Assembly: GCA_004431415.1 (NCBI GenBank)
Contig: QPMI01000593.1
Span: 1 to 64,000 of the forward strand
Direction: 5' to 3'
DNA length: 64,000 nucleotides
Source: Cyanophora paradoxa
Taxonomy: Eukaryota; Glaucocystophyceae; Cyanophorales; Cyanophoraceae
Positions within the stretch are counted from its first letter, which is position 1; each line of letters opens with the position of its first letter. Below the pieces are notes generated by a model. That model was given only the letters and a program-made list of their open reading frames with translations, was not told the origin of the DNA and did not search any database. The position numbers and the translations under genes were made by a program. Below, in pieces: positions 20,437 to 30,175 of this stretch.

Positions 20437-23223
20437 TCAGTAATCGCACTTGCCGCAGTAACCGCATTCCGCATCGCAGGCTGTGTAGTCCGGCTCCGGC
20501 TCCGGATTCCATGGCTCGCAATCGGAATCCTTTAAAACACAAGCAGGGGGGCAAGCCCCCCCGCACCCCCCCATTAACTGATGATCGATATCATGACCGT
20601 CGGACATAGCTATAGCGATCGCACGCGAATTCGAAAGAAACTTACACGCAGAAATGAATTTTTTCGCGATCTGGAATTTGAAGCATGTATACGTAGATCT
20701 AGATCTGCAGCTGAACTTCAATCCAATCGAGAAACGCGCAGCGTTGACGTCAGCGCCATACGCGTCGCGTCGGCCGCGCCGACCTCGATCTAGACTCTCA
20801 GATCTTGAGCTTCGGAAGCGGAGCTATAAGATCTAGCGATAGATCGGAACTGTTACAATTAGCTATTATATATTTCGAATCTTGCGCAGTTTGCCAGAAC
20901 GACGGACGTTTTCAGGACAAAAGAATTCGAATAATCTTCGCGGCCGCCGGGCACTTCACGATCCGGAGCGGGTGCTTATAAGCAGCGGCTTCGACAAAAT
21001 CAGGATCACTGCTTTCGCGATCGCAATCGCTGCGTTGACTTCGAATTCACCTGCTGATGCGCCGCAGTGCTCCGTCTGCACAAGCATGCGCAGCAGCGCT
21101 AGCTACATCAGCCTACATGCGCAGCAGCACTAGTATGTACGCGGTTGCTAATATAAGCGCAACTGCAGCAACGACAGCTGCTGCTGCTGCTCATGAATCA
21201 TGATCAGCGGGCCTGCAGCTAGCTATAGACGTCGACTGCAGTGTGTTTCGGTTACTTTCCGTTACTTTTCGCTATCCGCCACTTACGCTGTCCGTTACTT
21301 TCCGTTACTTCCGTTATCTGCCACTTTCCATGCACGCCACTGGCCAGCTTAAACTGCTGGGAAAAACTCGACTCACGCGACAGTCGCGCGGCTCGCGCCA
21401 CGCCGTGACGTCGACGGCGCCGCGTGGCGGCGGCCACGGCCAGCGCGCGCCGCAGCGCCGCTGCGCGCGCGGCGCTACCGGTACCCGCGGTGACACACTG
21501 TGACACGTCAACCTGAGTGAAGGAAAATCCGGTACGTCCGATCGGATCGAACTGGTAGTAGTAGTCTGGTACTGGCGAAGGCCGAGGGGTACCGGATCGT
21601 CGATCGGATCGATTCGATTTTAATTTGTTTTATAGAAGTTGCCCGACAGCTCACTGAAAGAGTCCTAGTCAAAGTCGACGTCGCGGCCCGGGCTCGCGAT
21701 TGCGACGTCGCGATCGGCTCAATCGTTTGAATTTGCGAGCACGTGCACGTATACGTACCGTAGTACTACGATCGCGTCCGCAGTTGACTCCGCACGCATT
21801 TGGCGCGCACTACGACTGCGAATCCATGTGGCATGCATTAAATTTCTTTAAAACCCAAACTGGAACCGGTTTTCGATCGATCGATTTCGATCCGCGCGCG
21901 GCTGGGCAAAATTAAAATTGCGGTTTTTAATTAAATTAACGTGCTGACATTTTGAGTTTAGTTTCACTTGGGGTAATGTGTCTGGCGTTATCGCAGCAGA
22001 TTTTCGAGAATAAGCGCGGTACCTAACTGTAAATCTGAAGTCAAAATTTAATTTGTGATTCTGATGTAATTTACGTTATGCCACACTGTGTTCTCATATG
22101 CGTTGACACAACCCTAAGGTAAGTTTTCTGACCTCAATCAAACTACCGAGGATTTTTGGCTCGGCCGTCCCGTGAAGACTGAGTTTTTTTACGGGTGTCC
22201 GCATGCGTCATAAGTAATAAGTTATAACTGAGTATTTGCCCCGAATCGTTAGAGAAAAGCGATCACGATTAAAATCGATTAAGCTTAAGTATAATCAATT
22301 TGATTACTCACCAGGTTTCCACTGCCTTCAGTCCATCGCTTTTGGCCGAGTCGTGTGATGTGCTTCTTTAACTCTTCGATCGATTGCAGCTGTCGCCCGT
22401 CGATTTCATCTATCTTGATCATGATTACTCTGAGTATCGAAGCTGCATATTTCTCTGCCCATGCTACCCGAGGCAGGCGCATCTGCTCACAAATAGAATC
22501 GTCAGCTCATGATCATGATCACTGATCATGAGTCACCAGTGAGGATCAGTGAGAGGACATCGGCAGTACCTCATGCCAGCGTTCGTAATCTTCAATGCAG
22601 AGATCTTCCGCTTCTTGGAAAACCAGCATATCTGGGAGAACAAGCTGGAGCATGCCATGATGTAGAGTATCGATTCCAATGCAATTGTCTGTGCAAGCTC
22701 ATCAGAAGATCATTATAATCAAATCTAATGACCATTAATATTGAATGAATAAGAGGATCGGCATCGAATATTTGGGCACCTTCTGCCCTTTAACGATGAA
22801 CTCTTCGCTTTTGTTTTTCGTGATATCAAAATATTTAACGGCGCCCTCCCACAAGCGACAGATCGGTGAGGATGGAGCGAAGGCCTCAACCTCGTTGGGC
22901 AGGACGATCAACTGAGAGCAGTTGTATCGCCTCTCCACTCCCGGCTCAATATCCTTGAAAAGGACGATGCGCGCTGATTTCAGCGCGTTTTCGAACTTCG
23001 AGCTCTCCTCGCCTACATATTTTGAGACGAGAGACGGGAGACGCTGGAAAAGCGCCGCCATCGCCTCCTCCGAGGAAGGCGAGATGCGCTGAAATCCATC
23101 ACGCTGCACAAGAGCGGCCGCGCATTGATCTAAAAAGGGAAGGGCCGCCTGATATGCTGCTGCACGGCTGCTGACCATGTGCGCGGAGGGAGCTGCAAAC
23201 TTGATGTGCGGTTCGATGCCCAT
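20437..23223 (-). pseudogene. gene A, array unit 2 (frameshifted, enlarged intron)
   Basis: Same four exons as the intact copy at 25418-26489. Exon 2 carries a 7-bp insertion (CCATGAT, about 22657) that breaks the frame. Exon 3 has an in-frame 6-bp addition that adds two residues to the RVIKIDEIDG region. The final exon (20437-20531) is separated from exon 3 by a 1.77-kb intron instead of about 85 bp. Unlikely to give a full product. Confidence 0.65.
20534..22231. other. 1.7-kb segment unique to the unit 1/2 junction
   Basis: Begins at ACAAGCAGGGGGGCAAGCCC, a hairpin shared with 16556, and contains palindrome-rich DNA, a CCGTTACTT-type repeat cluster (21245-21330) and no convincing gene. Units 3 and 4 lack it: there the same flanks are joined directly. 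It therefore looks like an insertion into an intron of gene A, or DNA deleted before amplification of the other units. Confidence 0.6.
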
Positions 23224-23646
23224 GCTTGCAATCGACCTGCAAGAGTCGATCGATGTCGACGTCGCGGGCCGCTCTCGATCGAATTCTCTCTCCCGGCCCC
23301 TTCCGAGTTCGAATTTCCCGGCGCGGCCCGCGGCCGCTAGCTGCAATTTCTTTCGATCCTATATAGGCCCTTTCTTAAATTCTCAGCTAGCAATTCTCGA
23401 TCTATATCAATTTTCGATCTCTAGCGTTCTCGATCTATATCAATTTTCCCTCGAGCTGTTTTCGAACTCCTTCAGCTTCTCACCTCTAGATCTCTTCTCA
23501 TCCCCTCACCTCTCCCTCCTTCTCCCCCCCCCTCTTCTCACCCCCCCTCCCCCCCCCTCCCCAAGGCCAACCTCCGCTTCCTCGGCCGCCCGCCGACCGG
23601 GCATGGAATTCGCAGATCAAATTGTGGTTCACTATCGGTGACGCGA

Positions 23647-24533
23647 TTAAACCTGAAGGCGCCGGCGGATGAAGAAGGTGCCGGAGCCGTCGACGAGGGC
23701 GGCGTCGGAGGCCCAGCTGAACGTCCTGTGCCACTCCTGCGCCCCGACCCGCCCCGGTGAGCGGCCGAGATTCAGCGATTTCGAAGGTAATTCTGGCGCG
23801 CACGGCGGCGTGCTCCGGGGTCGGCGGCGCGTGCTGCATCGCGAAGCTCGAGAGCACGATCTGCGGGCGCGGGCGCGCAAAATCAAATTTAAGCCACGGC
23901 CTGCTCCCCGGGGCTCTGCTGGGGCGCGCCTCGAAGTCGGAGTTGAAGGCGAGGAAGGCCTGGAGGACGTACTGCTCGTTCGTGAAGAAGTGGTCCCGCA
24001 CCCACCGCTCTGCGCCCCGCCCCGCGGAGTCGGGAGCCGGGCCCGGCCGGGGACGGCAGCGGAGGGCCGATGCGCACCGGGGTAGTGGAAGGGCAGGAAG
24101 ATGTCTGCGCGGGGGCGCCGCGCCGGTCACGGTCACGGCCGCTGGCCCAGCGATCGCGAGTCGGGCGGGTCGGAGCCCGCGGGGACGCACCGTGGAAGCC
24201 GATGATGACGCCGGGCTTCAGCCGCGGCAGCACGTCGTTCATCAGGTGCCTGCCTCGCCCCGGGCCCGCCCCGCCCCGGTCAGAGGAGGATTTTCGCGGA
24301 CGTATTTCGCGCCCTCTGAATTTCGCGCGCCGGACGTCGGAGTCGATGTGGAGGAAGTGGGAGCAGTCGATGAAGAGGAGGTCGCCCGCCCGCAGGAACT
24401 GCCCGGCCCCCGCCCTCGGGCCCCGCGCGCCGGGGCGGGGCGGGGCTGCAGCTGGGCGGGGCGGGGCGGCGCGGGCGCACGTCGGCGTACTCCTCGGGGC
24501 GACGCGCTGCGCTGCTGCGTATGCTGGACTGCG
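23647..24533 (-). pseudogene. methyltransferase 3'-half copy, array unit 2
   Basis: As for unit 1: only the C-terminal exons are present, from VAPEEYADV-type sequence to RRRLQV. Its 5' side is fused to the AT-rich segment, whose ORF reads through into the GC-rich copy in a meaningless frame. Confidence 0.8.
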
Positions 24534-24537
24534 CAAT

Positions 24538-25111
24538 CTTGAATCCCAGTGATCCCCATTTTGAACACCTCCTTTCTAAGCATTTCCTTGAGTTTGGATC
24601 TCTCTCTCTTCTCAGTTACATACTGCTCTAAGGCACTTGACTTGGCTTCCAGATCTTTAAGCTTGGCAGTCATCTCGTCCCATTGAGCCTTGGGAACTCT
24701 ATGAATATTCTGGGTGGGAGCAGTCTTGTATGTGACTTCACCCGCCATAGACTGGATAACCTTGTCGGATTCTTTACTGAGACCCTCACCTTTCCGAGTG
24801 AGTGATAGATCTTGGAGCCCAAGACCTTTATCATCAGCAGCACCTATAATTCGCCTGGCACCCTCACCCACAGCCTTCATTTTAGAAGCTTCAGGGGAGA
24901 TGTTGAGCTGATCACTGGTGGACGTCTGTGGGGCTTTGTCATCAAAGGATTCCTCATAGGCGGCATTAAGGGGATCCTCTTGCTGTTGTGAGGGCTTAAC
25001 CTCATTCATTCCATTGAATTTAAGCGGGTCTGTGTTAATGGAGCCATTGTTACCACCACCTGAATAACCAACAGCCCCAGCAGGGATGCCTATTTTCCGT
25101 TTGGGGGGCAT
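24538..25111 (-). CDS. AT-richer ORF of unknown origin (unit 2)
   Basis: Starts at ATG 25111 (MPPKRKIGIPAGAVGYSGGG) and runs about 190 codons to the junction at 24538 (ending KEVFKMGITGIQ), then continues into unrelated sequence to a stop at 24242. The product is polar, with a Gly-rich start, an acidic Gln/Ser region and a C-terminal predicted coiled coil (AKLKDLEAKSSALEQYVTEK, about 24590-24660). Codons are AT-rich and there is no intron, unlike every neighbouring gene. A TATA box lies 24-33 bp upstream. I do not recognise the family. The compact arrangement with a second short ORF upstream suggests DNA from a virus-like or mobile element, which is inference. Confidence 0.45.
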
Positions 25112-25134
25112 TGTGTCTTTATTAAAGTGAGAGA

Positions 25135-25144
25135 TATTTTTATA
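25135..25144 (-). promoter_or_regulatory. TATA box before the AT-rich ORF
   Basis: On the minus strand TATAAAAATA overlaps the stop codon of the short ORF upstream and lies just ahead of the ATG at 25111, within CTATAAAAATATCTCTCACT. The same arrangement recurs in unit 3 at about 28400-28409. Confidence 0.5.
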
Positions 25145-25343
25145 GACCGCGTTTATATCGCATTAACTTATTACTATGAACTTGGCTTTTTACTTCTTTG
25201 CGCCCCTCTTCTTTCTCTGGTGGTTTAAGCTCATCTTCTTTCTTAGGCCCAAGCTCTAATTTATATATAATATCATTAGCACAAGTACGAAAACCCGGAG
25301 AATTCCGAAACTTCCAGCTGCAGCCAAGAGCGTTCAATTGCAT
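25140..25343 (-). CDS. short Lys-rich ORF upstream of the AT-rich ORF (unit 2)
   Basis: From ATG 25343 the frame reads MQLNALGCSWKFRNSPGF, then LELGPKKEDELKPPEKEE, and ends MRYKRGL at a TAA inside the TATA box. About 67 residues, highly charged, no known motif. An identical frame occurs in unit 3 (28405-28608). In unit 1 the same start exists but the frame runs into methyltransferase DNA because the 0.7-kb segment is missing. It also lies just 3' of gene A's last exon, so it could be gene A trailer sequence rather than a gene. Confidence 0.3.
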   Translation of the reverse strand: MQLNALGCSWKFRNSPGFRTCANDIIYKLELGPKKEDELKPPEKEEGRKEVKSQVHSNKLMRYKRGL

Positions 25344-25417
25344 TTGCAAATTAAACAGCTCACAGGTATATGTATGCATATATACAGTGGACGTGTACCA
25401 GTGTGGTACGAGCTCAA

Positions 25418-26489
25418 TCAGTAATCGCACTTGCCGCAGTAACCGCATTCCGCATCGCAGGCTGTGTAGTCCGGCTCCGGCACCGGATTCCATGGCTCGC
25501 AATCGGAATCCTTTAAAACATTTGCCCCGAATCGTTAGAGAAAAGCGATCACGATTAAAATCGATTAAGCTTAAGTATAATCAATTTGATTACTCACCAG
25601 GTTTCCACTGCCTTCAGTCCATCGCTTTTGGCCGAGTCGTGTGATGTGCTCCTTTAACTCTTCGATCGATTGCAGCTGTCGCCCGTCGATTTCATCTATC
25701 TTGATTACTCTGAGTATCGAAGCTGCATATTTCTCTGCCCATGCTACCCGAGGCAGGCGCATCTGCTCACAAATAGAATCGTCAGCTCATGATCATGATC
25801 ACTGAGTCACCAGTGAGGATCAGTGAGAGGACATCGGCAGTACCTCATGCCAGCGTTCGTAATCTTCAATGCAGAGATCTTCCGCTTCTTGGAAAACCAG
25901 CATATCTGGGAGAACAAGCTGGAGCATGTAGAGTATCGATTCCAATGCAATTGTCTGTGCAAGCTCATCAGAAGATCATTATAATCAAATCTAATGACCA
26001 TTAATATTGAATGAATAAGAGGATCGGCATCGAATATTTGGGCACCTTCTGCCCTTTAACGATGAACTCTTCGCTTTTGTTTTTCGTGATATCAAAATAT
26101 TTAACGGCGCCCTCCCACAAGCGACAGATCGGTGAGGATGGAGCGAAGGCCTCAACCTCGTTGGGCAGGACGATCAACTGAGAGCAGTTGTATCGCCTCT
26201 CCACTCCCGGCTCAATATCCTTGAAAAGGACGATGCGCGCTGATTTCAGCGCGTTTTCGAACTTCGAGCTCTCCTCGCCTACATATTTTGAGACGAGAGA
26301 CGGGAGACGCTGGAAAAGCGCCGCCATCGCCTCCTCCGAGGAAGGCGAGATGCGCTGAAATCCATCACGCTGCACAAGAGCGGCCGCGCATTGATCTAAA
26401 AAGGGAAGGGCCGCCTGATATGCTGCTGCACGGCTGCTGACCATGTGCGCGGAGGGAGCTGCAAACTTGATGTGCGGTTCGATGCCCAT
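25418..26489 (-). CDS. gene A, intact copy (array unit 3), unknown function
   Basis: Four exons join in phase 0 from ATG 26489. Exon 1 runs MGIEPHIKFAAPSAH to EEFIVKGQK (donor AAG|GTGCCC), exon 2 TIALESILYMLQLVLPDML to YERWHE, exon 3 MRLPRVAWAEKYAASIL to WTEGSGNL, exon 4 DSDCEPWNPVPEPDYT then ACDAECGYCGKCDY, stop 25418. The product is about 270 residues, soluble-looking and largely helical, with a Cys-rich tail (Cys spacing C-x3-C-x2-C-x2-C) that could bind metal. I do not recognise the family. This is the only one of the four copies with all exons and no frameshift. It lies directly downstream of a truncated methyltransferase copy; a CT-rich tract on the plus strand (26720-26830) fills its likely promoter. 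Confidence 0.6.
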
Positions 26490-26911
26490 GCTTGCAATCG
26501 ACCTGCAAGAGTCGATCGATGTCGACGTCGCGGGCCGCTCTCGATCGAATTCTCTCTCCCGGCCCCTTCCGAGTTCGAATTTCCCGGCGCGGCCCGCGGC
26601 CGCTAGCTGCAATTTCTTTCGATCCTATATAGGCCCTTTCTTAAATTCTCAGCTAGCAATTCTCGATCTATATCAATTTTCGATCTCTAGCGTTCTCGAT
26701 CTATATCAATTTTCCCTCGAGCTGTTTCGAACTCCTTCAGCTTCTCACCTCTAGATCTCTTCTCATCCCCTCACCTCTCCCTCCTTCTCCCCCCCCCTCT
26801 TCTCACCCCCCCTCCCCCTCCCTCCCCAAGGCCAACCTCCGCTTCCTCGGCCGCCCGCCGACCGGGCATGGAATTCGCAGATCAAATTGTGGTTCAATAT
26901 CGGTGACGCGA

Positions 26912-27799
26912 TTAAACCTGAAGGCGCCGGCGGATGAAGAAGGTGCCGGAGCCGTCGACGAGGGCGGCGTCGGAGGCCCAGCTGAACGTCCTGTGCCACT
27001 CCTGCGCCCCGACCCGCCCCGGTGAGCGGCCGAGATTCAGCGATTTCGAAGGTAATTCTGGCGCGCACGGCGGCGTGCTCCGGGGTCGGCGGCGCGTGCT
27101 GCATCGCGAAGCTCGAGAGCACGATCTGCGGGCGCGGGCGCGCAAAATCAAATTTAAGCCACGGCCTGCTCCCCGGGGCTCTGCTGGGCGCGCCTCGAAG
27201 TCGGAGTTGAAGGCGAGGAAGGCCTGGAGGACGTACTGCTCGTTCGTGAAGAAGTGGTCCCGCACCCACCGCTCTGCGCCCCGCCCCGCGGAGTCGGGAG
27301 CCGGGCCCGGCCGGGGACGGCAGCGGAGGGCCGATGCGCACCGGGGTAGTGGAAGGGCAGGAAGATGTCTGCGCGGGGGCGCCGCGCCGGTCACGGTCAC
27401 GGCCGCTGGCCCAGCGATCGCGAGTCGGGCGGGTCGGAGCCCGCGGGGACGCACCGTGGAAGCCGATGATGACGCCGGGCTTCAGCCGCGGCAGCACGTC
27501 GTTCATCAGGTGCCTGCCTCGCCCCGGGCCCGCCCCGCCCCGGTCAGAGGAGGATTTTCGCGGACGTATTTCGCGCCCTCTGAATTTCGCGCGCCGGACG
27601 TCGGAGTCGATGTGGAGGAAGTGGGAGCAGTCGATGAAGAGGAGGTCGCCCGCCCGCAGGAACTGCCCCGGCCCCCGCCCTCGGGCCCCGCGCGCCGGGG
27701 CGGGGCGGGGCTGCAGCTGGGCGGGGCGGGGCGGCGCGGGCGCACGTCGGCGTACTCCTCGGGGGCGACGCGCTGCGCTGCTGCGTATGCTGGACTGCG
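26912..27799 (-). pseudogene. methyltransferase 3'-half copy, array unit 3
   Basis: Same C-terminal exons as the other copies. It differs from unit 2 by a 1-bp deletion near 27189 (CTGGGCGCG for CTGGGGCGCG) in an intronic or exon-edge position. No 5' exons. Confidence 0.8.
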
Positions 27800-27803
27800 C
27801 AAT

Positions 27804-28376
27804 CTTGAATCCCAGTGATCCCCATTTTGAACACCTCCTTTCTAAGCATTTCCTTGAGTTTGGATCTCTCTCTCTTCTCAGTTACATACTGCTCTAAGGC
27901 ACTTGACTTGGCTTCCAGATCTTTAAGCTTGGCAGTCATCTCGTCCCATTGAGCCTTGGGAACTCTATGAATATTCTGGGTGGGAGCAGTCTTGTATGTG
28001 ACTTCACCCGCCATAGACTGGATAACCTTGTCGGATTCTTTACTGAGACCCTCACCTTTCCGAGTGAGTGATAGATCTTGGAGCCCAAGACCTTTATCAT
28101 CAGCAGCACCTATAATTCGCCTGGCACCCTCACCCACAGCCTTCATTTTAGAAGCTTCAGGGGAGATGTTGAGCTGATCACTGGTGGACGTCTGTGGGGC
28201 TTTGTCATCAAAGGATTCCTCATAGGCGGCATTAAGGGGATCCTCTTGCTGTTGTGAGGGCTTAACCTCATTCATTCCATTGAATTTAAGCGGGTCTGTG
28301 TTAATGGAGCCATTGTTACCACCACCTGAATAACCAACAGCCCCAGCAGGGATGCCTATTTTCCGTTTGGGGGCAT
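27804..28376 (-). pseudogene. AT-richer ORF, unit 3 copy with broken start
   Basis: Same ORF as in unit 2, but the G run after the start codon has five instead of six bases (28369-28373), which shifts the frame immediately after ATG 28376. The remaining frame is open from the internal Met at 28275 (MNEVKPSQQQEDPLN). Confidence 0.5.
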
Positions 28377-28404
28377 TGTGTCTTTATTAAAGTGAGAGAT
28401 ATTT

Positions 28405-28608
28405 TTATAGACCGCGTTTATATCGCATTAACTTATTACTATGAACTTGGCTTTTTACTTCTTTGCGCCCCTCTTCTTTCTCTGGTGGTTTAAGCTCATC
28501 TTCTTTCTTAGGCCCAAGCTCTAATTTATATATAATATCATTAGCACAAGTACGAAAACCCGGAGAATTCCGAAACTTCCAGCTGCAGCCAAGAGCGTTC
28601 AATTGCAT
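28405..28608 (-). CDS. short Lys-rich ORF, unit 3 copy
   Basis: Identical reading frame to the copy at 25140-25343, ending MRYKRGL. The same caution applies: it may be non-coding trailer of gene A. Confidence 0.25.
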   Translation of the reverse strand: MQLNALGCSWKFRNSPGFRTCANDIIYKLELGPKKEDELKPPEKEEGRKEVKSQVHSNKLMRYKRGL

Positions 28609-28682
28609 TTGCAAATTAAACAGCTCACAGGTATATGTATGCATATATACAGTGGACGTGTACCAGTGTGGTACGAGCTCAA

Positions 28683-29753
28683 TCAGTAATCGCACTTGCC
28701 GCAGTAACCGCATTCCGCATCGCAGGCTGTGTAGTCCGGCTCCGGCACCGGATTCCATGGCTCGCAATCGGAATCCTTTAAAACATTTGCCCCGAATCGT
28801 TAGAGAAAAGCGATCACGATTAAAATCGATTAAGCTTAAGTATAATCAATTTGATTACTCACCAGGTTTCCACTGCCTTCAGTCCATCGCTTTTGGCCGA
28901 GTCGTGTGATGTGCTCCTTTAACTCTTCGATCGATTGCAGCTGTCGCCCGTCGATTTCATCTATCTTGATTACTCTGAGTATCGAAGCTGCATATTTCTC
29001 TGCCCATGCTACCCGAGGCAGGCGCATCTGCTCACAAATAGAATCGTCAGCTCATGATCATGATCACTGAGTCACCAGTGAGGATCAGTGAGAGGACATC
29101 GGCAGTACCTCATGCCAGCGTTCGTAATCTTCAATGCAGAGATCTTCCGCTTCTTGGAAAACCAGCATATCTGGGAGAACAAGCTGGAGCATGTAGAGTA
29201 TCGATTCCAATGCAATTGTCTGTGCAAGCTCATCAGAAGATCATTATAATCAAATCTAATGACCATTAATATTGAATGAATAAGAGGATCGGCATCGAAT
29301 ATTTGGGCACCTTCTGCCCTTTAACGATGAACTCTTCGCTTTTGTTTTTCGTGATATCAAAATATTTAACGGCGCCCTCCCACAAGCGACAGATCGGTGA
29401 GGATGGAGCGAAGGCCTCAACCTCGTTGGGCAGGACGATCAACTGAGAGCAGTTGTATCGCCTCTCCACTCCCGGCTCAATATCCTTGAAAAGGACGATG
29501 CGCGCTGATTTCAGCGCGTTTTCGAACTTCGAGCTCTCCTCGCCTACATATTTTGAGACGAGAGACGGGAGACGCTGGAAAAGCGCCGCCATCGCCTCCT
29601 CCGAGGAAGGCGAGATGCGCTGAAATCCATCACGCTGCACAAGAGCGGCCGCGCATTGATCTAAAAGGGAAGGGCCGCCTGATATGCTGCTGCACGGCTG
29701 CTGACCATGTGCGCGGAGGGAGCTGCAAACTTGATGTGCGGTTCGATGCCCAT
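28683..29753 (-). pseudogene. gene A, array unit 4 (1-nt frameshift)
   Basis: All four exons are present and match the intact copy, but the A5 run at the LPFLD codons is A4 here (29661-29667, CTAAAAGGG versus CTAAAAAGGG), which shifts the frame early in exon 1. This copy sits directly downstream of the only complete methyltransferase gene. A sequencing error in the homopolymer is possible. Confidence 0.6.
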
Positions 29754-30175
29754 GCTTGCAATCGACCTGCAAGAGTCGATCGATGTCGACGTCGCGGGCC
29801 GCTCTCGATCGAATTCTCTCTCCCGGCCCCTTCCGAGTTCGAATTTCCCGGCGCGGCCCGCGGCCGCTAGCTGCAATTTCTTTCGATCCTATATAGGCCC
29901 TTTCTTAAATTCTCAGCTAGCAATTCTCGATCTATATCAATTTTCGATCTCTAGCGTTCTCGATCTATATCAATTTTCCCTCGAGCTGTTTCGAACTCCT
30001 TCAGCTTCTCACCTCTAGATCTCTTCTCATCCCCTCACCTCTCCCTCCTTCTCCCCCCCCCTCTTCTCACCCCCCCTCCCCCTCCCTCCCCAAGGCCAAC
30101 CTCCGCTTCCTCGGCCGCCCGCCGACCGGGCATGGAATTCGCAGATCAAATTGTGGTTCAATATCGGTGACGCGA

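Noticed and set aside
22735-23346. Gene A start at the upstream codon giving LQLAAAGRAGKFELG
   Set aside because: That codon is TTG; the first ATG in frame is at 23223 (MGIEPHIKF), so the shorter start was used.
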